Source: Ministeria vibrans ATCC 50519
Lineage: Eukaryota; Opisthokonta; Filasterea
Direction: 5' to 3'
DNA length: 43,334 nt
NCBI GenBank assembly: GCA_943704425.1
Contig: CALSCP010001071.1
Span: 1 to 43,334, forward strand
In this document: positions 8,736-19,198 of the stretch, piece after piece
Numbering within the stretch: position 1 is the first letter of the stretch
Layout: every line of letters starts with the position of its first letter
Translations under genes and position numbers: made by a program
Notes under the pieces: generated by a model
Database searches by the model: none
What the model saw: the letters and a program-made list of their open reading frames with translations, nothing else
What the model was told of the DNA's origin: nothing

Positions 8736-11307
8736 ATGCTTGATTTGAACTTGTTTCGCGAAGAGAAGGGAGGCGACCCCGAGTCGATCCGTGAGTCGCA
8801 GGTATGAGGAAAGTGGGGTTCTTTTTCTTTGCCGGGTTTCTCTGGACTGCCTCCTGCCTTGTCGTGGCGACACTGTCGATGGGAACTGCCTCTGCACACC
8901 GTTTCCGAGGCGCGCGCCCCGCAACACCACCCGGCTCGTCCGTCATGCGTTTCCACGCTCTTTTTTTTTTCTTCTTTTTTTTCTTCTTCTCTTTCCTCTC
9001 ACACTCTACCTCTGTTCTCTCTTGTCTCTGTGCTTTGCTGTGTGTAGCGTCGTCGTGGGCACGACGTTGGCCTGGTGGACAAAGTGATTGAGCTGGACAA
9101 AGAGTGTCGGATTTGTAAGGGACCGGCATATGATTGCTCATAGGCACACTCACTCACCGTCTGGCTCATCTCATCCCATGGCAGATCGATTTGATTTTGA
9201 GCACCTGCAGCGCATTATGTCGTTGTGCAGCAAGGCGATTGGAGCGCGCAAGAAGGTGAGCACACGCGAGGGCAGGAGGTTGGTGGTGTACTGATGCGCG
9301 AGGTTGAATTGGACAGGCGAAGGAGGCGGACGGCGATGTCGAGGAGATTAGCGACGAGGTGAAGGAGCTTGTGGCAACCAAGAAGTTTGGTGCGGATGAT
9401 GCAGTGCCGCTGTGTGTGAAGCAGCTGAAGACAGCCAAGTCGTATGCGGAGTCGTGCAGCGAGGAGGTGCGCGGAAAATTGGCGCGCCTCGAGGCTGAGA
9501 GAGATCAGGTGGTGTTGCTGATTGGAAACCTGGTACACGATTCAGTGCCGGTGAGCAACACAGAGGACGACAATCGCGTCGAACGACTTGGCGGCGAGAC
9601 ACAGGAGCGTAAGAAGTACTCGCACGTCGACCTGATTGTTATGATTGATGGGGTTGACTGCGAGCGAGGCACTGTGACTGCCGGCAACCGTGGCTACTAC
9701 CTCAAGGCAAGACAAGCACCCTTGTGTGTGATTGTTTTATAGTTAGGTGTGTAATAGTGGGGGCGATTATATTATATTATATGACGTGATATTTATGATT
9801 AATCTCATTTCAAATGCGCAAAATAAGTAGAATAAATTTTCTGGGAGTGTTTGAAAATCGCCGATTACTCTGTAGCCAGCTCATAAGACCTGGCCGGTAT
9901 TTGGTCACTGTGGTGTCAAAATGTTAATTGTGTCTGTAATAGTGATAGTGTGAGTGTGAGTGTTTGTGTGTGTGTGTCTATCTGTCTGTCTTTGTGTGTC
10001 TATCTCTCTGTCTTTGTGTGTGTCTTTGTGTGTGTCTTTGTGTGTGAATGTCGTGTGTTTTTGTGATTGCATGTGCTGAAATGAACTGTCACGCGTAGGG
10101 AGCGGGTGTGTTTCTGGAGATGGCGCTCTTCCAATTTGGCCTGCACTTTATGGTGGAGCGCAATGCGGGCTGGACGCCCTTGTACACACCCTTCTTCATG
10201 CGCAAGGACATCATGGCGGAGGTTGCGCAGCTGTCGCAGTTTGACGACGAACTATACAAGGTAGGAGGGGCACCCCTTGAGCACCTTTTAGAGGGCGCGA
10301 GCTGACACGGGTGTATAGGTGACGGGCAAACGCTCAGAAGATCCCACCGACACGAATGAGGATGTCAAGTACCTAATTGCAACGAGCGAGCAACCCATTG
10401 CGGCGTACCATCGTGACGAATGGATTGACCGCAAGGCACTCCCCATTCGTTATGTAGGTGTCAGCACCTGCTTCCGGTACCGACTCCCCTCATACCACTT
10501 CTTCTTTTCAACCTCATCAACTCACTCACCCTCATACCCCTCTTTTCAACCGCATCAACTCACTCACCCTCAAACTCCTTTTTTCAACCGCATCAACTCT
10601 CTCACCCTCATACTACTCTTTCAACCGCATCAACTCACTCACCCTCAAACTCCTTTTTTCAACCGCATCAACTCACTCACCCTCATACTCGTCTTAGTCA
10701 AGAGGTGGGTAGCCATGGACGCGACACCGGCGGCATTTTCCGCGTGCACCAGTTTGAGAAGTTGGAGCAGTTTGTGCTGACAAGCCCACACGGAGATGCG
10801 GTGGACGAGGCGGGTGCGGGAGCGTCGTCGTGGGAGTGCTTTGACGAGATGATTGGCAACGCTGAGGCCTTCTACGACGCACTCGGCATTGGCTATCGCA
10901 TTGTCAACATTGTGTCGGGCGCCATCAACCTTGCAGCGTCCAAGAAGTTCGACCTCGAGGCTTGGTTCCCAGGCTCGGGCGCCTTCCGCGAGCTCGTCTC
11001 GTGTAGCAACTGCCTCAGCTACCAGTCGCGTCGTCTCAAGGTGCGCTATGGTGTCTCAAAGCAGTCGGACAAGCCCGCCGAGTACGTGCACATGCTCAAT
11101 GGTACGCTCGCCGCCATGACCCGCGTCATTTGCTGCATCCTCGAGACCCACCAATGCGACGAGGGCATCCGTGTGCCCGAGCCCCTTCAAAAGTACATGC
11201 CTGCACAGTGGCGCACTCTCATCCCCTTTGTCAAACCCGCGCCCATCGACCTCATTAACGAGAAGAAGGCCAAAGGCAAGGGCAAGGCTTCCAACAAAAA
11301 GGAATAA
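8736..11307 (+). CDS. SARS1: Seryl-tRNA synthetase, cytosolic
   Basis: Seven exons: 8736-8801, 9048-9114, 9185-9255, 9317-9706, 10099-10260, 10319-10476 and 10698-11307; about 507 aa, close to the human cytosolic enzyme. The N-terminal [16 protein letters not shown] and the coiled-coil tRNA-binding arm are typical. Class II motifs are visible: motif 1 region [16 protein letters not shown] with [12 protein letters not shown], motif 2 [20 protein letters not shown] followed by [10 protein letters not shown], and motif 3 [17 protein letters not shown]. The Lys-rich C-terminal tail ([14 protein letters not shown]) matches the eukaryotic extension. The enzyme charges tRNA-Ser in the cytosol. The intron after exon 4 begins GCAAGA rather than GT, and another intron contains a minisatellite. 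The stop codon lies inside AATAAA. Confidence 0.96.
9940..10065 (+). repeat. GT-rich simple sequence in SARS1 intron 4
   Basis: Imperfect GTGTGTCTTTGTGTGT and CTATCTGTCTGTCT blocks within the GC-AG intron. It may help form the pyrimidine/GU-rich region upstream of the acceptor GCGTAG at 10098. Confidence 0.7.
10500..10692 (+). repeat. Intronic minisatellite, about 38-39 nt units, five copies
   Basis: Pyrimidine-rich units sharing TTTTCAACCGCATCAACTCA alternate between a CTCATAC variant and a CAAACTCC variant. This suggests a two-unit (about 77 nt) higher-order duplication. The array fills the last SARS1 intron (10477-10697) up to the acceptor GTCTTAG. Confidence 0.85.
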
Positions 11308-11581
11308 AATTTATTATTATACATTTACAATCGTTTCCTACATCCTTCGCCCAATCACCTTGACGAATCGGAGGGGCTGATGCCCTCAGTGTGTTCGTGT
11401 GACTGACTGAGTCAGACTGACTGGAGTCTGTTGATCTTGGCCGGTGGTTGACCTTGCAAAAGAAAGAAAGAAGAAACGTCCCTCCGTTGACTGAGTTGGA
11501 ACGGATTCCAATTTTCCTATTATATTTTTTACAATTTTTTTTTTCAACTGTTGGGTCACACTCGGCCTCCATTGAGCAGGG
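11308..11581. promoter_or_regulatory. Intergenic with palindromic TGAGTCA site
   Basis: Spacer between SARS1 and the next gene. It holds CTGAGTCAG (TGAGTCA at 11408-11414), a bZIP-type site, within a larger near-palindrome of TGAC/GTCA repeats at about 11398-11422. A pyrimidine-rich AT stretch at 11508-11550 precedes the gene start. No other element is recognised. Confidence 0.4.
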
Positions 11582-11977
11582 ATGTATCGTGCGCCGGGAC
11601 GGTCGCATGGGGACGACGGCAGGCGAGCAGGATCGGGCGCAGTGGGCGCATTGCCGTCCGACGGCACCGACCACCGCCTGCTGTCCGTCCTCCTGCCCAA
11701 CGGCCGACAGGTATGCCCCTCCACTGCCCTCTGCCCGCCTCTTCTCCTCTTCCTTGTCAAGTCTCCCTTTTTCACATCTGCGTGTCCTTTTTTTTTTTTT
11801 TTTTTTTTTTTTTTGTCAGCGCTGAGCCTTTGCAGTGCACTGTAGAACATGGAGATACAGTGACACATAATTTTGCGCGTGACGGACCATGTGTGGTGAA
11901 TGCGACATTGCGCGTGCGCAACACGACCCTGTATGACAAACACCAACAAAATTTTATTAGTACTGATGTCTTCCCTG

Positions 11978-12009
<32 letters not shown>

Positions 12010-12458
12010 CTTGTGCTAGGCGCGATATGAATATCGCTGTGGAGCTGGCGTGTACATCAAAGAAGGGTGCAGCGTTGCCAGTGGAGCCACCACACTCGTA
12101 CATTTGGGTGGGACAGACGGTGTGGACAGATACGCTGGTTCGAGGTTGTGCGACGGACAATGATGCTGAGAGCAAGAGCACTGTTGTGGCCTTCCCCCTG
12201 AGTTTGTGTGTGTTGCGTGCGGGTGTGCATGACATTGGGTTGCGGATGCGTCTGACCATGACAGAAGTGGGGGGAGCGACACATGCCACAGAGAGTAGCA
12301 GTGAGGGTCTGTTTTCGGACATTGCCGTTGAGTCGGATGTGGAAGGTGACAGGGGCGGAGAACGTGGGGCGGCTCATGTGGCCAGCACACTCGTGTCTTT
12401 GCCCAAACAGCTGCTGGTGACTGTGGTGGACTCCACTTTCTCTACTGAAAATGAATGA
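11582..12458 (+). CDS. Hypothetical beta-sandwich-like protein (weak TRAPPC8 C-terminus resemblance)
   Basis: Proposed exons are 11582-11710, 11827-11978 and 12020-12458 (239 aa). Exon 3 is firm: it reads RDMNIAVELACTSKKG, SYIWVGQTVW and AFPLSLCVLRAGVHDIGLRM. The repeated hydrophobic strands and the PL-x-CVxRxGVxxxG pattern recall the C-terminal Ig-like domains of TRAPP subunits such as TRAPPC8, but only weakly. The exon 1/2 junction is ambiguous. The acceptor TTTGTCAG at 11819 demands a different frame for exon 1, starting at the ATG at 11610 or in an unseen upstream exon. The acceptor GCTGAG 7 nt later fits the ATG at 11582. The second intron (11979-12019) is 41 nt and almost wholly a GT repeat. 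No catalytic motif is present. Confidence 0.45.
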
Positions 12459-12547
12459 AAAAATCAAAATGGAAGATTATATTTTGTCAAGATTTTTGTG
12501 TGTACATTAGATAGATACGATAATGATACAGTGTGTATGTGTGTGCG

Positions 12548-14290
12548 TCATTTCCGTTGAGCGTTTAAGAGCTGAGAGAGACGGACAATTTCAGAGTCTC
12601 GCTCGCACAACAGACGACGCAAATCATCGGAGGTCAGAGAAGGATCATAGTGAGATGATGAAGGAGAAGGATTGAGAGACAGTGTAGTACAGGTAAGAGT
12701 GGCCTTTGGCGGGGGGTCGACAAAGAAGGAGGAGTGGAGAGCAGCGAGGGCAGAGGGACGAGTCTCACTGGGCGAGCGGGCGAGATCAAGAACAAAGCGA
12801 GACTCGCGAGGATATTGGGCAATAAAGTCGGGCGGGAGAGTGTGTGGGGGAGAGCGAATGCGATCGACCAATGCAAACAGCTCCATTCGACTGTGGATGG
12901 AGGGGCAGAGTGTCTCGAGTGCAACAATGGCAACGGAAAAGACATCGTCCTGCGCGCGTGGCCAGTGCGTCCCTTGCAGTTGCTCGGGCGACGCGTACAG
13001 TGAAGTTCCGACGGCGGAGGTGGAACGCGTCGTTGAAGTGGAAGATGAGGACGAGGATGACGAATGATCCGGAGTTGCAGAGTTCTCTTGCGGCGATTTG
13101 GGTCGTGATGTGGGGTTGATGTTGATTGCCAGACCGAAATCGCCTAGTTTGACGTGCGGGCGAGAGGAGGAGGAGGAGGGCGAGAAGACAAGAAAGAGAT
13201 TGCCGGGTTTGATGTCGCGATGGACAATGCCGCACTGGTGAACGTGAGAGAGACCACGAAGGGTTTGACGGATGAGATCGCGACGGAGGTCCGGAGTGGA
13301 GTGGGCGGCGTCGGGAGAGACGAGCCATTCTTTCAGAGAGGAATGACAGAGCTCCATGTGGATGAAGAGACGCAGAGCGGGCATGTGAACGGTTGGTGTG
13401 GTGGGCGTGCTGCATTCGTGATGGTCAAACACAACGTCGTCGTCTGAGTCGTCGCTTGCTTGTGACGCATCGTCGTCGATCATGTCGTCGTCGAGTGTCT
13501 CGATGTGGAACGATGTGGTCGAGTCGTGTTGCTGCTCGACCCATGCACCGTGGTAGCGAACAATGTGGGCGTGGTCTAGACGAGCAAGAAGCTTCACTTC
13601 GCGCAAGACCTGACGGTACACGTGGAGGTTGTTGCTGGTGAGTGGCACTCGCTTGATGGCATACTCAAGTCCGTCGAGTCGATGCGTAGCACGCATCACC
13701 GCTCCAAATCCTCCCTCTCCCAGCTTCTCGTGCTCCTCAAAGTCCTGCGCGTACCTCGACTGAGACGGAAGCGGCGTGAGAGGCAAGTCCATGCTGTTGG
13801 TCGAGCTCTCGCGTTGAGAGGGATGGTCGGCCGAGACCGGCACCAGGGCCATCGAGGAAGAGGACGGGAGGGCGACTGACGCGCGCGCCTTGGCCAGGTC
13901 AAGTGTGGCAAGACCCTGCTGCATGGCGTACTGCACAAGGGCGCTGGGGTCGGCGGCGGGAGGGGCGGGGGAGGCGGCAAAGGCGGGGCGGGCGCCGGGG
14001 ACGAGCGAGCGAGGGGACGGGTCGCTCAGCTTGGTAGCGCGCTGGATGATGGCGCGAATGAAGAGGCGGTAGGTGTCGCGGAGGTGTCGCACATCGTCGC
14101 GCATCGTCTCGGCGTCAACCATTCCCATTCGGATGAGTTGCGACGAGACAAACTTGAAGATGGTGTGCGTCCCACAAATCGTCTCGAGCAGCGACACAAG
14201 CAGCAGCTGCCCACGTCGCTGCGGCGTGTCATAGATGGATTCAGTCGACGATGCAGAGGAGCCCAACGACGACTCTGCTGAGCGAGACAT
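12548..14290 (-). CDS. EIF2AK1: HRI-like eIF2alpha kinase (PEK family)
   Basis: A single exon of 580 aa from the ATG at 14288-14290; upstream sequence is open but lacks an ATG. Residues about 25-90 (LLLVSLLETICGTHTIFKF, LIRMGMVD, YRLFIRAIIQRA) resemble the N-terminal domain of HRI, which binds heme in animals. The kinase domain spans about 180-530: LGEGGFGAVM (Gly loop), YAIKR (catalytic Lys), VLREVKLLARLDHAHIV, then an acidic Asp/Ser-rich insert typical of eIF2alpha kinases, HRDIKPGNLFL (catalytic loop), LGDFGLA and ASPEQ. The C-terminal ESEIVRLSQLL-type helix (RDSEIVRLSQLLNAQRK) is also HRI-like. The expected role is phosphorylating eIF2alpha Ser51 under stress. Heme ligands cannot be judged by eye. 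The gene is convergent with the preceding gene, with 89 nt between stops. Confidence 0.88.
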   Translation of the reverse strand: MSRSAESSLGSSASSTESIYDTPQRRGQLLLVSLLETICGTHTIFKFVSSQLIRMGMVDAETMRDDVRHLRDTYRLFIRAIIQRATKLSDPSPRSLVPGARPAFAASPAPPAADPSALVQYAMQQGLATLDLAKARASVALPSSSSMALVPVSADHPSQRESSTNSMDLPLTPLPSQSRYAQDFEEHEKLGEGGFGAVMRATHRLDGLEYAIKRVPLTSNNLHVYRQVLREVKLLARLDHAHIVRYHGAWVEQQHDSTTSFHIETLDDDMIDDDASQASDDSDDDVVFDHHECSTPTTPTVHMPALRLFIHMELCHSSLKEWLVSPDAAHSTPDLRRDLIRQTLRGLSHVHQCGIVHRDIKPGNLFLVFSPSSSSSRPHVKLGDFGLAININPTSRPKSPQENSATPDHSSSSSSSSTSTTRSTSAVGTSLYASPEQLQGTHWPRAQDDVFSVAIVALETLCPSIHSRMELFALVDRIRSPPHTLPPDFIAQYPRESRFVLDLARSPSETRPSALAALHSSFFVDPPPKATLTCTTLSLNPSPSSSHYDPSLTSDDLRRLLCERDSEIVRLSQLLNAQRK

Positions 14291-14822
14291 GGAGTCAAGA
14301 GACGAAAATTGTGGAAATGACACAGACGATCGCGAGAAGTCAAGTCCGAATAACTCAACCGGCGATCAGAGGCGCTCAGGACGCCGTCCTGGGCAAGGAC
14401 AGGATGAAAAACTAGAGTGGAGACTCTAAAGTGTGCACAGGAAGAGATAAGAGAAGAGTATCAAAAGAGTGATGTGGATGAAAGGAAAATGTAAACAAAA
14501 GACTGTTCGAGAAACGAAAATATTCAAACTTCAATCGAAGGACAAAATATTTATATGGTTTGTTGGCTGCGAGTAGATGTATGGGTGCTGGCCACTGCTG
14601 GGACAGGAAAGATTGTGACAATGAAGAGATCTCGCGGCGCCTGACGTTTGTTATTTTTTTGGGGGGTATGGATTGATCATTGGTGGATCATTGAACTTGG
14701 TTTAATTGTTTATTACATGACTGTGATACCATCTAAGTAAATCCTGAAAAGCACAATAATGCGCACAACAACACAAACAAGACGCTCCAGTCCGTCATGA
14801 GACAGGAAAGAGTACCATCTTG
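14291..14822. other. Spacer upstream of the HRI-like kinase
   Basis: No gene or RNA structure seen. It must hold the promoter of the HRI-like gene and the 3' flank of the TPR gene, both on the minus strand. AT-rich, with a G7 run at about 14661 and no clear TATA box. Confidence 0.5.
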
Positions 14823-16273
14823 TCAGTTACCACCGTCATCCAGCTTTCTAAGGGTCGCCAAAGCCGATTTGTTGTTAGGCTGAAAGTGTAGCGCGTCATT
14901 GGCTGCTCTGCGCGCACTCTCCATGTCGCCCATATCAAAGTGGATGCGCGCCAGCAGCGCGTGCAAATTGGGGTTTCGATGGCACATATTGATCGCCTTA
15001 ACACATTCAGAAAGTGCTTCAGGTAGCATCTGCAGATTGGCGAGAGCCGAGACACACGTCTGTCGTGCGAATGTGTGACGCTCGACTCGGGCAAGCACAA
15101 TCATCGCATGTTTCTTTGCCTCTGTCAGACTCTGGCGCGTCTGCTCGGCCTCTCCTTTGTCGCGCAGCAGTGCAGCCGCAAGCCATGCACGCGCTTCATT
15201 TGCATTGGTCTCATCAGCCTCAATTGCACGCTTGGCCGATGCCTTGCAATTGTCCCACTCGCCATTGATATGGTGTATCTCCGCGCTAATGCCATGCGCT
15301 TCGCACGCCCAATATGGCGCTGCTTCGTCGCACAATGCAATCACTTGCTCGTACACATCCTTCTTCTCGTCCGCGGTTATCGGATTCGAGAAGCGTACAC
15401 AGCGTGCCAGAGTGCATTTGACACGCGCACGCGTCAGCTCGTCAACACGAGTGTCATTTAGCACCTCGTCACACACCTCCTTGCATTCGGCCATTGTCAT
15501 GTCACACCTGCTCACAGACGGCATGTCGTATCGTTTGAGGGCGATTCCCTTCCACATGAGCAGTTGTGCGCGCTCCTCTCGCCTCAATTGTGTGCTGTCC
15601 TGAAGAATCGTCGAGACGTGCTCCACGACATTATAGTACTGCGCCATCTGCATGAGCCGTTCACACTTGATGGTGTGATCTACAGTGTCCACAAGTGTCA
15701 TATGATGCCATGGGCAATGGATGTTGATGTACCTTGCACAGAGAGGTTACAGTCCACAAGTCGATCTGTGATGGTTTTCTTTGCGCTCTTCAAATCAGAC
15801 TGCTCCTCATGCGTCACCCACTCAACGCCGTCCAGAAGGACATCGAGCGTGTGCACAATCTCTTGCGCGAGCTCAAGGCGTTCGTCGGCGGTCAGCGGTG
15901 TGTCGTCGCGCAGAGAGCTGCCGCGATGCGCTTGATCGTGCCGACACGCCGACAGGGCCACAAACAGCTCTTGCGCCGTCCCCTCGGCCGGTGCCTTCGC
16001 ACACCGTGGCTTCATGCGCTGCAGTGTCAGCGAGAACAACGGAGACATTGTTGTTTCGACGCAGATCCCTTTGAAGAGCGAACAACGCGCTCCCGTCCTG
16101 CACAGAATGCTCAGGTCGCATTGGGACGGGTCTTTCCCACTAAGAACTTCTCTTCGCTTGAGCTCCCCTGCCTCGCGTGCGCGGAGGAACAGTTTCTGGA
16201 GCAATATAATAAGAACATTCTCAACTTCAGTCACAATTGGGTCCAGGGGCGACACAGATGACATAGAGATCAT
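14823..16273 (-). CDS. Tetratricopeptide-repeat protein
   Basis: Exons 15733-16273 and 14823-15679, joined across a 53-nt intron (GTACATC to CTGTAG), give 465 aa. The start is the ATG at 16271-16273, or the next ATG at 16264. The C-terminal half holds helical pairs of TPR type, for example DNCKASAKRAIEADETNANE, LPEALSECVKAINMCHRNPN and HALLARIHFDMGDMESARRA followed by NDALHFQPNNKSAL, a classic terminal TPR. The N-terminal region is helical with scattered cysteines (CDLSILCRTGARCSLFKGIC) and matches no family I know. TPRs usually bind peptides or chaperones; no J-domain or other partner domain is present. The gene is divergent from the nucleotidyltransferase gene, with about 200 nt between starts. 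Confidence 0.75.
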
Positions 16274-16473
16274 AGGGAGGATGTCTGGGGGTAGAGGGAG
16301 CACAAACCACAAAACACGAAAACACGTTTGGACTGAGCACTGATCACTCTAAAGTGAAAGTGTAATTTCAAAAGGAATGATGCAATCAAAACAAACAAAA
16401 TGGGAAAATCCCTTTTGATCTCAAAACACAAACACGTCGTTTGTTTAAGTTTACACATCGGTTTCTTGTCTAC

Positions 16474-17385
16474 ATGATTGATAAACCAATCAGACAGCTC
16501 CTCACAGAGTTCCTGCAGCAGGGAACGAGTCAGGAGATGCGAGGGAAGCGAAATAAGGTGGTCCGAGTAGTGACGGAACTTCTCTGCGTCGACGAAGTGC
16601 GCCGTGCGGGCTCCAGCGCGATGGGGACGGACGTGGACAGTTCCGATGTTGATGTTGTGCCGGTCTTCTTCGAGGCGCAGTGCCCAGACAACTACAGTTC
16701 GTGGTTGGACGGCAAGTTGGACTGTATTGAGGAATGTATCGCAGACGATTCGCGTTTTGAGCTGCGGAGAAGAGCGCACTTTCTTCTTCAGTACTGCTGT
16801 ACGATTGATGGGATACCCATCAACGTTGACATTGTCCCTACATGCAGCGCCGGCATTTCGCATCCTGAGCGTCTGCCGTTGAGGTAAAATTCAGCTTTGT
16901 TGTTTTCCGGTTGTTCTTCTCCGTCAAATGTCAAAATGTTGTGTGTGTGTAGTTACCGAATCGTCGCCGACACCCCACAACAAGTGGCGTGGGTCAAACG
17001 GATGAAGTATCTCATAGAGTCTGGCAATTGCCCGAACCATTGCAAGGCGGTTATCCGTCTGCTCAAGCTATGCATGTCCCGTCAATCCTTTTCTCCGCCC
17101 AGCGTTGCGCTTCACCTTGTCACAATCGACACAGCCAGGACGCTTCCCACCACCGCGTCTCAGTGGGATCTTCTCGAGAAGACCGTTGAACGACTGGCAC
17201 ATCCCGAACGACTAAAAGTCACGTGGGACAAGAGCACGCATCACCCTGCTCCAGTCGTCCTCATACCCTCCGACGAGCTTGAGCTTAATGTCTACGAAAA
17301 CAGTACTCCCAACCGGTGGAGTGACCAGCTCGCCGCACTCATGAAAGTCATTCAAGAGGACTACTCGCGCATTGTATGCGATTAA
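16474..17385 (+). CDS. OAS/CD-NTase-type nucleotidyltransferase
   Basis: Exons 16474-16883 and 16953-17385, with a 69-nt intron (GTAAAA to GTGTAG), give 280 aa. The polymerase-beta-like signature is complete: GSSAMGTDVDSSDVDVVPVF (GS followed by the SDxD metal-binding pair), and later PINVDIVPT supplies the third Asp. A leading helix (IRQLLTEFL) precedes the core. After the core, VKRMKYLIESGN and KAVIRLLKLC form an all-helical lobe as in CD-NTases, OAS and class I CCA-adding enzymes; the late LNVYENSTPNRWSDQ resembles the DP-x-N-N segment of CD-NTases. Such enzymes make cyclic or 2'-5' oligonucleotides, or extend RNA. No RNA-binding or zinc domain is attached. Product and trigger are unknown. 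CCA-adding or terminal nucleotidyltransferase activity remains possible. Confidence 0.72.
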
Positions 17386-17409
17386 AAAAAAAGCCATAGT
17401 ATATTAATT

Positions 17410-19198
17410 TTACATGATGGAAGTTTCGCGACTGGTACAATTTGCATCTTCGAGCGTCCTTGAGACATCCTCGACAAACCGGTCTCGTTTGCGCTGGTCT
17501 TCTTCCTCTTGACGTACCAGCTTCTCTGCTTGTTTGTTGATGACTGTCTTGCGTACCGTGTGCGCACCCGCACCGGCTGCGGCACCTGCAGCGCCTCCGA
17601 CAGCCACTGCGGCGGCCACACTCATACCCTGTGTAAAGGAGAAAACGAGGATGATGAGGGGAAACGAACTGAATGAGGCAGTGAACAAAGAGAGAGAAAG
17701 AGAGAGAGAGGGAATGAACCCAGCGAGTGAATGAAAAAAGAAACAATGTCAACAACAACAACAACAACATCACAGCCTCCCTCCCCCCTCCCAATTAGTG
17801 CACCCATTACATACCTTGAGCCCCACCGCAATAGCCCCCACCGGGCCTCCCACTGCCATTCCCACCACCATTCCAGCCAGCGTGTACGATGCCGCTTGAA
17901 GCAACGACGCCTATTGTAAAAATAATCATTAGTGACCAATCAATACAAAACATTTTATACACGCACGTTTTTACACACTCGACATAATAGTCCATTTGCA
18001 GAAAAATTAAGCAGAGCAGCTCATGCTATTTTTTTTTTCTCTCTCTCTCTCTCAGTCTCAAGTTCATTCTCTGGATCTCTCTTCACTCACTGTTTTACCT
18101 TTTTGACATTGTCAACTCCCGACTAGAAACAAAAACACAAAAAGAGACAAACAAAGTTGAACACTTGGCGGCTTTCTCTCTATGTGTGCCATTGCTCTTA
18201 CGGTCACAGTGGCATCAATGGTATTGACTGTCTCCTCAATGCGCTGTACGTGTGACCGACTGCGCAGCACCTGAAAGTTCAAGTCGACAAACATCTCGCG
18301 CAGCTGCTCCAGCTCGCCCATCAGCACGACTTGCTGTTCGTCACGGAGTCGCGCCAGACGGACGTCTTCCGTGCGTCTGCGGTCCTCCTCTTCAAGAAGC
18401 AGCAGCTGTCCCTGTGACGGTGTCGCAATGACTGCCGGTGGTGCCACTGTGTCGTACTCGTCATGCGACCGAAGCACCACGCCATACGACGTCGACGCAG
18501 CACTGCCCAGCTGTGTCTGCGGTGCGCCGGCAGCCGCCATGCGTGCGTTGGTGCTGCGCATTCGCTCGCGCTCATATCGACTGTACAGATGATCGTACTC
18601 CTCCTGAAGCGGAATCAGCTCCTGCGTCAGCAGCACGCGGTCCTCGTCGCTTAGGTTCTGCATCAGGCTCTGTGCGTCCATCAGATGTGCGTGTACATCG
18701 TCCTTGATGCTCTGAACACGCTCTACTTTGTCCGGAAAGTCCTAACGAAAATTCGCACAAAAAAAAAAGTTTCACTTTTGAACTTGCGACAGATACAAAA
18801 CGCCACGCTGTCAAGGCGCATTGAATTCTGCAACACACAGACACAAAAGACAGGCTATCGTTGACGAGAGTGCGAAAGGTCGCCCAATTTGGACGAAAAA
18901 TTTTCTCCTTTTCTTTTTTTTTCTGACACATTCAATCGACCAGACGAAATAATTATAATAATAATAAGCGACCGGAACAAAAAAAGAACAAAGGTCAACG
19001 GCCGGAGCCTCAAGAAGCACACCAACACCCTGATCTACGCCAACAGACACATACCTGCGTGGCTATCCGTGCGAATTGGGTCTCCATTTGGCGCAGCGAG
19101 TGAGCCAAAGCCATTGTGATCGATTTCACTTCGTTGCTGTGCGTCGTGGACTCGAGTCGCGAATATCGCCCGCTGTCAAGCATGTCCCCAAACGACAT
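17410..19198 (-). CDS. STX17: Syntaxin-17-like SNARE with glycine-rich membrane hairpin
   Basis: Five exons, all phase 0: 19055-19198, 18202-18741, 18099-18122 (24-nt microexon), 17815-17910 and 17410-17628; 340 aa. The N-terminal helices (MLDSGRYSRLES, MALAHSLRQMETQ) precede a SNARE motif ELEQLREMFVDLNFQVLRSR continuing to VQRIEETVNTIDATV. Two adjacent Gly/Ala-rich hydrophobic segments follow (LAGMVVGMAVGGPVGAIAVG and MSVAAAVAVGGAAGAAAGAG), then a charged cytosolic tail. Two glycine-zipper transmembrane helices after the SNARE motif are the hallmark of syntaxin 17, the autophagosomal and ER-mitochondria Qa-SNARE. The zero-layer position, Gln in most Qa-SNAREs, reads as Ser here. Family assignment rests on architecture and is inferred. 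Confidence 0.75.

Noticed and set aside
8704-9153. Minus-strand ORF of 149 codons over SARS1 exons 1-2
   Set aside because: Contains a Lys run from an intronic poly-pyrimidine tract; the plus strand has clear SARS1 exons.
11957-12390. Minus-strand ORFs rich in His-Thr
   Set aside because: Antisense of the GT microsatellite and of exon 3 of the plus-strand gene.
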